Below, piece by piece: positions 1-7,100 of a stretch of 9,980 nucleotides of DNA; positions within the stretch are counted from its first letter, which is position 1, and the number at the start of each line of letters is the position of its first letter. The translations under genes were made by a program, and so were the position numbers. The stretch spans positions 1 to 9,980 of the forward strand of contig CAZIMM010000077.1 in the NCBI GenBank assembly GCA_964540415.1, read 5' to 3'. The notes under the pieces are model-generated. The model had not been told where the DNA came from, did not search any database, and saw nothing but the letters and a program-made list of their open reading frames with translations. This DNA comes from CAZIMM01 sp964540415 (GTDB taxonomy: Bacteria > Bacillota > Clostridia > Oscillospirales > Acutalibacteraceae).

Positions 1-1030
1 TGGAGGTGATGTTTGTCAGGTTTGCAGTGACAGCATATGTCTCTGCAACGCCTGCTGCGGTGATAACGATGTCACCTGTGACATCAGCTGCCGGGATTGT
101 TACTACGCCTGCAGCATAGGTAAAGCCTGTGTAAGCTGTGCCGCCGATTGTTACGGTGACAGTTGCCGGCAGGTTGTAACCTGTTGCAGCTGTGAGAGTT
201 GTGGTGTACTCTGTGCCCTGTGTGGCAACATCTGTGCCTGCCGTTCCGGCTGTGGCAGTGATGTTGGTGAGGTTATGAGTGACATCATATTTGGAAGCAG
301 ATGCCACGTTAACGGTGACATTAGCCTGAGAGACATCGGTAGTTTGAATATAATTTGTGACGTTCTGAGAAGTCATCTGACCGTTACTGCCGTTGATTGA
401 CTGATAGGTTGAATATGCCTGTGCAGTGTTTGCTGCAGCAGCTTTTATTGAGCCGGAATCAATCTTAATGACTGCCGCTCCGTCGGGAGCAGCTGCCTTG
501 ACCTTCAGCTTAAGGGTATAAAGGAGTGCATTGTCGAACATGAAAGTCGGGCCAACCGCAGTTGAAGTATAGCGGAATGTGAAAATCTTCCACTGTTCCT
601 TCAGCTCTGTAGTGCTGTAGGTTGCGGGATAAAGAGCCAAGGGGCTTGTGACGACAGCGTTGAGTGTTTCAAACTCGGCGAGAGCCGTTCCCGCGCCGTT
701 GTTTACTGTCAGCACACCGGCAGCAGTCATGTTTGTGATGGCTGCAGTACCGTTTGTGGTGTAGGTAGTGCCGAGATTTTCAAAATAAGTTGTATCATAG
801 AAAATCGAGACAGAACCTGTGGGGCCTGCGTAAAAGTTTGTTGTGTTATAAACAGAAACATTTATTGTGTCGCCGGGTGCAGCTGTTGTTTTGTCAACTG
901 CAACTCTGAGGGTGGATATGGAGCCTTCAACGCCGAGCCCTGTGTACTCTGCATTTGCCGCAACCGCGAACATTCCGAAAGCCAGAGCAAAAGTCAGAAG
1001 AATGCTTATTGTCTTCTTGAGTTGCTTCAT
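1..1030 (-). CDS. Secreted surface-repeat protein with cohesin-like N-terminal domain (5' part, runs off window)
   Basis: Open from ATG at 1030 to the window edge with no stop, about 343 residues; the 3' end is missing. The start is supported by AAGGAGG 10 bases upstream and by a clear signal peptide (MKQLKKTISI, a hydrophobic core, then ANA|E near residue 27). Residues about 38-245 form one beta-rich region. It begins PGDTINVSV, then NFYAG, then SIFYDTTYFE, and later has LKLKVKAAAPDGAAVI. That order resembles cohesin domains (PGDTV.V.V, a YD...FE strand, and a K.K...P.G strand), but the region is longer than a usual 140-residue cohesin, so cohesin-like is tentative; a related Ig-fold adhesion domain is the alternative. 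From about residue 248 there is an 84-residue repeat (NLTNI...GYNLPATVTV.IGGT..T...YAAGVVTI...VTGDIVI), and a second copy begins at the edge. It follows the dockerin gene by 74 bases with no terminator bearing a U-tract between them, so co-transcription is likely. Secretion is clear; a scaffold role is inference. Confidence 0.85.
   Translation of the reverse strand, partial: MKQLKKTISILLTFALAFGMFAVAANAEYTGLGVEGSISTLRVAVDKTTAAPGDTINVSVYNTTNFYAGPTGSVSIFYDTTYFENLGTTYTTNGTAAITNMTAAGVLTVNNGAGTALAEFETLNAVVTSPLALYPATYSTTELKEQWKIFTFRYTSTAVGPTFMFDNALLYTLKLKVKAAAPDGAAVIKIDSGSIKAAAANTAQAYSTYQSINGSNGQMTSQNVTNYIQTTDVSQANVTVNVASASKYDVTHNLTNITATAGTAGTDVATQGTEYTTTLTAATGYNLPATVTVTIGGTAYTGFTYAAGVVTIPAADVTGDIVITAAGVAETYAVTANLTNITS
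38..289 (-). repeat. 84-residue surface-protein repeat, first copy
   Basis: Coding repeat inside the left-hand gene. It runs from YDVTHNLTNI to just before YAVTANLTNITS, which starts the next copy at base 37. Its core is GYNLPATVTVTIGG, then YAAGVVTIP, then VTGDIVITAAG. The same core occurs at 9772-9980 in the right-hand gene. This type of repeat is common in tandem in secreted Firmicutes surface proteins; no binding activity can be read from it. Confidence 0.75.
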
Positions 1031-1040
1031 TAAAATTGTG

Positions 1041-1047
1041 CCTCCTT
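1041..1047 (-). promoter_or_regulatory. Ribosome binding site of the cohesin-like gene
   Basis: AAGGAGG on the minus strand, 10 bases from the ATG at 1030. It fixes the start that gives a complete signal peptide. Confidence 0.85.
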
Positions 1048-1062
1048 AATAATATTCATCCC

Positions 1063-1090
1063 CATCCCCATGCGCTTCCGCACGGGGATG
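1063..1090 (-). other. GC-rich intergenic hairpin
   Basis: Minus-strand RNA can form a 12-bp stem, CATCCCCGTGCG with CGCATGGGGATG, with a GAAG loop and a single G-U pair. It lies between the dockerin gene's stop (1105-1107) and the next gene's ribosome binding site. No U-tract follows (GGGGATGAATATTATT), so it is a poor intrinsic terminator. A 3'-end stabiliser, processing site or partial attenuator between two co-transcribed genes is more likely. The 5' arm sequence CATCCCC appears twice in a row on the plus strand, giving an alternative pairing register. Confidence 0.65.
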
Positions 1091-1104
1091 AGAAAAGTTA
1101 CAAA

Positions 1105-4100
1105 TTACACGTAGTAAGTCGGGTTGTAAGGATCTGTCTGTGAAAACTCAATCACGAAGTTCTCCGCCTCGAAGATTCTGACAGCGTCCATATCGTCAAC
1201 CGAGCCGTTGTTGTCGAGGTCCATGGCAAACCTGAACACTGAATCCGGGCTGTCGAAATCGTAATCGAAAGCAACGAAGTTGTAAGCATCAAGCACGCAC
1301 ACGGCATCACTCGAGTCAATACCGGCATCACCGTTGCAGTCACCGAAGATTGCAATATAGTAGGTTGCAACAGGAGTTGTCGCGTCAGCATTGCTGAACA
1401 GCTCAACCTTTGTGCCGGTGCCGTAGCCGTTGGCCGTCGGAGTGTAGACAAGATAACCGTCACCCGTGACATCCGCAAGTCCGAGCTCTTCAAGTCCCGT
1501 ATCACCGGTGATTGCGCCGAACGCGGGAACACCGTAAATGAACTTGTTTGTGTTGTCAATGGTGATTTCGCTTCCGCTTGCGGGAACGAGCTCAACAGCA
1601 ACAGGCTTCAGCACAAGATCATCAATGGCATCGGTGATTGCAGTTGCAAGAGCCGTAACCTCAGACTGTCTGTCAATGGTTATTGTCTGGTTTGCATAGG
1701 CAAGAGCGGCGGGAGTGACAGCATCATCAACAATGTTGAAGTTTGAGTAAAGGTCTCTGTCATCCTCAAGGTCTGCTGCTGCCTGAAGTGCGTTGCCGAG
1801 TGCCGTGTAATCAGCAAGCTTGTAAGCAAGGTTGCCGGAAGCGGTGGTGAGGGCTGTTGTCGCGGTTGTGACTTCGCCCTGACGGTCGACAGTGTATGCG
1901 GGGGAAGCGTCACGGATTGCGATTGCTGCGTTGAGAGCAGTGGTGAACGGAGTGTAAGTTCCGGATGTGTACCATGTCTCCTTGCCGGAAACCTTGTTCT
2001 GAGCGGCAGTTATCGCAGCGATAAGAGCTGTGAGGTCGGCATCAACATAAGCGAGGTGTTCAACTGCAGTGTTGATTGCGGTGGCAAAGCCTGTGACTCT
2101 TGCCTGCTCGTCAATCTTGAGACCCGGAACAACATCTGCAACAGCATTCTCGCATGCGAGCCAGCTTGCCGGGGTGTAAAGCGCTTCATCTGCTGCAAGG
2201 GCATTGAAGGCGCCGATTGCCGTTGTGACTGCAGAATAATCCGCGTCTTTCAGCACAAGAGCTTTAATTGCCGCATCGAGCATATCGGCATAGGCGTCAA
2301 CCGCAGGCTGCTCAGTGATGTTCTTGTTCCAGTCGATTGTGACTGTCAGGAGGGTTACAACTGCGCCGTAGCTCTCGGTGGTGTAGTAGTTTTGGTTGAG
2401 TGCCTCAAAGGCGGTCTTGAGAGCGTTGACTTCGCTGTAATCAGCGAGCTTGTATCTGAGGTTAGTGTCCGCAAGGGAAAGTGCATCGGCAATTCCGTCA
2501 ACAGTGGTCTGCTCGCCATAAAGATAGGCAGGAACCTTATCTCTTGCGGCAACCGCTGCGTTGTAAGCGGAAATGAAGGGGCTCCAGGTTGTCGTGGTGT
2601 AAAGAGCCTGGTTTGATGTTTTGGGGTAAGCGGTGTTGATTGCGGTGATAAGACCGGACAAATCAGCTGTTTTGGGAACAAGGTTGTCGATTGCTGTGTT
2701 GATGGCAGCGGCGTATCCGTTAACCGTTGCCTGCTGAGTGTATTTCTTGTTTCTGACAACAGCGTCGATTGCCGCCTGAGCAGTTGCAAGAGAAGTGGTG
2801 GTGAAAGCAAGAGCGTCATCACCCACAGGCATTCTGGCAATCGCTTCGTCAACCGCTGTGTAAAGTGCGGGCAGGTTGTTGTAAGCTGTAACGATTGCTG
2901 CAGCAGCGTCGTTGATTTCCTGCTGATTTGTGATATTCAGCGATGTGTCATCGTAAATTGCCTGGCCGGCATCAAGTGCCTCCTGGAACGGAAGCCAGAC
3001 AAGATCGTAATCATACTCGGCGTAGAAGGTGAATTCATCCTCACCGAAGGTATCATACAGTGCAAGAGCAGTTGCCAAACCCGACTTGTCACAATCCTTG
3101 TAAATAAGGTTTCCAACAGCGGTGTTAAGCGAAGAAGTCATTGTGTTGACCTCTGTCTGCCTTGTGATGATTGGTGCTTCATCGCGGAGAGCCTCGGCGG
3201 AAACAAGAACCGTCGTCATGGCGGAATATGAAGCCGGAGTGTAAAGGTTGCTGTTAATCGCTCTTGCCGCATTGATTGCGGAAATGAGGTTTGTAAGCGT
3301 TGCCAACTTAAAGTTCAGGTTATCCTTCGCTGTTGAAATAGCCGTTGCCCAGCCGTCAACCGTTGGCTGCTTGGTGACATCGTAGCCTCTGACAACATTA
3401 TTAATAGCGAGCTGGAGCGTTGCCCAGTTGGTGTAATTGCTCGGGGTGAGCAGAGCAATTTCTCCAAGCAGAGTGTCAATTGCGCTGTAGTCCGCAGGGT
3501 TGTAAGCAAGTGCATTTCGTGCGTTGTAGATGTTCAGCGCGTAGGTGTCAACATCGGACTGGAAGTTCGTCTTCTTTCCGGTTTTGATTGCATTGCGCGC
3601 GGTTGTCAGCGCAGACCATGATGCCGGGGTATAATAGTATGCGTAATTGCTTTCATACGTTGCCGGGATGTTGCGCTGTGCATTTGCGAAGGTGTAATCA
3701 GCATCATTGAGGTTGGAGCCCATTGTCTCATAAACAGAGAGAAGGGAGGTGTTAGCCATGTCAACAGTTGACTGCTCGGGAATGAGCAGGCTCGTGTTAA
3801 GACCGCTGATGATGCTGTTAATTGAGTTGATAACGGATGAGGAGTAGTAATTGATCTGGAAGGTGCCGACACCGGTCGGGTCAACAACATTGACTTTTGT
3901 TGCAATTCCGGCGAGTGCGTCTTCCTTTGTTGCGTTGAACTCGGCATAATTCGCGGCTTTAAGTGTGAGTCCTGCAAGGATGAGGGCAGGAGAGCCGGAG
4001 GGATATGTCGGGTCGTTGGTTGAATTGTAGCCGTAATAAGCTCTCTGGAGAGCTGTTGCCCTTGTGTCAACAAGCGCCTGATCGGGCTTCTTGAGGTTGT

Positions 4101-7100
4101 CGCAAGCAAGGCCGTTGCTTACCGCATCCTCCCAGACCTGAAGGGTGTCGAGAGTGTAATAGCTCGTCGGGAAAAATTCTTTGTTATATGTGGGATATTT
4201 CGTCATGTTGTTCTGGATTGCATCAATCTGAGTTGTTTCCAGAGTGTTGAACTGATTGAGTCCGAGATAGAGGTTAATTGCATTGAGATCGGCAGAGAGA
4301 AGATACATACTGGTCCAGCTTGCAAGCAGACCGGCTGCCATGGCATTGACAGTTGACTGGTATCTGATGTCAAGATACTGCGCCTCGTTGCCTCGTTGCG
4401 GGAGCTCCTCAATCTGCATCTCGATTTCGTTGATGCTCATGTAGTAGCTTGCGGGATAGAACTCATTGAGAGAATAATAATGCGGGTCGTTGATTGCATT
4501 GGGTCTGTAGTTCAGCACACCGTTTTTCACACGGATAATCGTGTCGTAAGCATCCCAAACAACCTGATAATCGGCTTTGACATACTTAAGGTTGTCGATT
4601 GCCGATTGCAAAGCATTCTTTGCCGCTGTGTTGCCGGCGGCATTGAGCGTTGTGTTGGCAAGCGCTGCCTGTGCTTCCGCAAGTGCGGTCAGGTAAGCTG
4701 TGAAGGAGTTGTCACTGTTGTCATAACCGTCGTGAATCTGACGGAAAGCCACAAGCTCCTGATTAACAAGAGCACGAAGCTCTGTTTTATCGGTTACGAT
4801 GAAATTCATATTGTACCTGGTGTGACAGGTAAGTCCCATGTCATCATCGAAGTGCATTCCGTTGGCGTAAGTTATTGTTGTTCCGTTTGCGGGAACAGCA
4901 GTGCCGGAAAGAGTGAGAGTGTAGCCCACACCGGTTGTGTTGGCAACATTTGAACCGGTGCCGAAGCTGTAGGTGTTTCCGCCCGAATGGGTTACCGTAC
5001 TGGTTGAAGTGTCCATTGTTCCGCTGTCATCCGGTGTCTCGGTTCTGTAAAGTGAGAACTTGATGCCGACCTGCTGAAGGTTTGTGATGACGTACGGGTC
5101 AATATAAACATTGGTGACAGCGGCGTAGCCCGAGTTTCCGCTCTTGCTCTCCGCGCCAGTCTGGCCGCAGTACCATGTTCCGGTGTTGTACCTTGCGGGC
5201 TTGGTCCAGTCCGTAATTCCATAATATGAGCCGGCGGCCAAAGTGGTTGAACTGGTCATTGTTGAGAAATTGAAAGTCTGCGGACCGTTACTGCCGCCCG
5301 ATGTGTAACCGCTGGCACCCGCTGCCATCCAGATTGCTCCGGCAGGAGTGACACCGTTGGGGGCGACATAGCTGACATAAGTCAAACTGTCTTTTTTGGT
5401 GTCCCAGTCATTCTTTCTTCTGATGAACGTGTTCCAGCCCGATGCAAGCGGAACCTTTGTAACATAGCTTGCTGCAACCTGAGTATAGGTTTTGCTGTTG
5501 AGGGTGTAGGTAAAAACATATTTGATGTAGCTTCCGGCGGTCGATGTGCCGCCGGTGATAACACCGGTGCCCGTGCCGGAATCGAAAGTATAGGTCGGAG
5601 TGCCGCCTGTTGAAGTGACAACAACGGAGGGATTTGTCGCTCCCTCGGGAACAGCGATTGAGAAATTGGTGTAAACCGCACTGAGAGATTTGGTGTGATA
5701 ATTCACAACCTGCTGAAGGATTTTTGTGCCCTCAGTCTGCGTTGCAAGACCGTAGTTGTCTGCGCCGACATAAATAACCGACGGAACAACAACATTGCCG
5801 GCTGCCGCAGAGTTGTCGGAAATCTCCTCTGCGCCGCTTTCCAGGTTTTGAATTGCAGTGTTGAGAGTTGAAACAGCCGAATCAATTTCTGCCTGCGTTG
5901 TCGCAGATTTTCTGAGAATCTCGGTTGCTGTTTTGTATGCATAGAGATATGAATTGAAGAAAGTGGAGGAGTAGTTTGCCTCCTGGCGCATTGCTGCCCT
6001 TTCTGAGTTGACAAGGGTACGCAGCGCTGCCTTGGTGTATGTGTTAACATTGAGAACAACGGGAGAATAGTTTGAGACGGTTGTGTCATAGTCGCCGCCG
6101 GTATAGTTCAAATAGAGCTTCGGAATAATCGTGTATGTGGCAGTGGTGGGAGCAGCCGAGCCGAACAGCTTGAAAACCTTAAGTGAGCGCTTGACATAGC
6201 TGATTACGTCTCCGCTTGCCCAGTTGGTCGTTATTCCTGTTGTTTCGGTGTTCCAGTTTGACGTAGTATAGCCCGAATCGCCGCTCTTGATTCCGATGCC
6301 GCTCACGGTGAGATTCTGATTGTTGTCGTTATTTGCGTGAGTGTAGAAGTTCAGATTTAGGCCAAGGTCGGAGAAGTTGACCACGCCGTCCTCGTTGCTG
6401 TCGGTAAGCGAGGCAGTATCAACATAAACAGATGCAACGGGAGCCATGCCTGCGGAGGCGTGAATCACATGGTCGTAGCTTCTGCGCTCTCTTGTGGGAG
6501 AGAAGTAGCTGAGGCCGTAGGCCTTGCTGTTTCCGTTTTTGAAACCGGCGTCCTCACCGGCACTGTTGGCGGAAAAGTCGTAATATCCGCTGTAATCTGT
6601 GTTTGTGATAGTGTCATCATTTGCGTCAGTACCGAGCGACGGGTCCGTGTGCGCTCTGGTGCAGCCGTAAACATCCAGCTCTCTGTAGTTGGAGCTTGTG
6701 AGTGTCATGACATACTTCATCCCTGCGAAGTTGCCCGAGCTGTTGCTGCCGCGGTAATTTCGTGTGAAAACGTACATACCGGCAGGACTCATGATGTTTT
6801 CAACGTATGAATACGCATATTGTGTATAAGCAACACCGCTTTTGTTATAAGTCAGTGTGTAAGTAATAGCGCTGCCGGCTGAAGCCGAGCCGCCGGTTAT
6901 CGACCAGTTGTATATATTTGAAGTGCCCTTGCTTTCAACCGAAACGCCCGAAATGTTGACACCCTCGGTTACCGAAAGAGCGACATCCGTGCAGGAGGAT
7001 TCAAGATCAACGGAAATGGCAAGGTCTCTGTCGTAAGCGGCAAGAGTTGAGAGATTATAACCCTTGAGCTGGATTGATGTACCGAATGCCTGCTTTGCAA

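Noticed and set aside
1063..1090. Hairpin considered as a rho-independent terminator separating the giant gene from the cohesin-like gene
   Set aside because: No U-tract follows on the minus strand and none on the plus strand, so it is listed only as a hairpin.
2056..2616. Plus-strand 186-codon open frame antisense to the FIVAR-like array
   Set aside because: It is a product of the repeated codon pattern of the real gene on the other strand; it has no ribosome binding site and a Cys/Val-rich nonsense composition.
1606..4581. DNA-level tandem repeats in the FIVAR-like coding region considered as a CRISPR or satellite array
   Set aside because: The repetition is of protein motifs with irregular spacing and divergent DNA, fully explained by an open reading frame.
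4396..4953. Plus-strand 185-codon open frame antisense to module B and the first FIVAR-like units
   Set aside because: Also a shadow of the giant gene, with no start signal and no domain.
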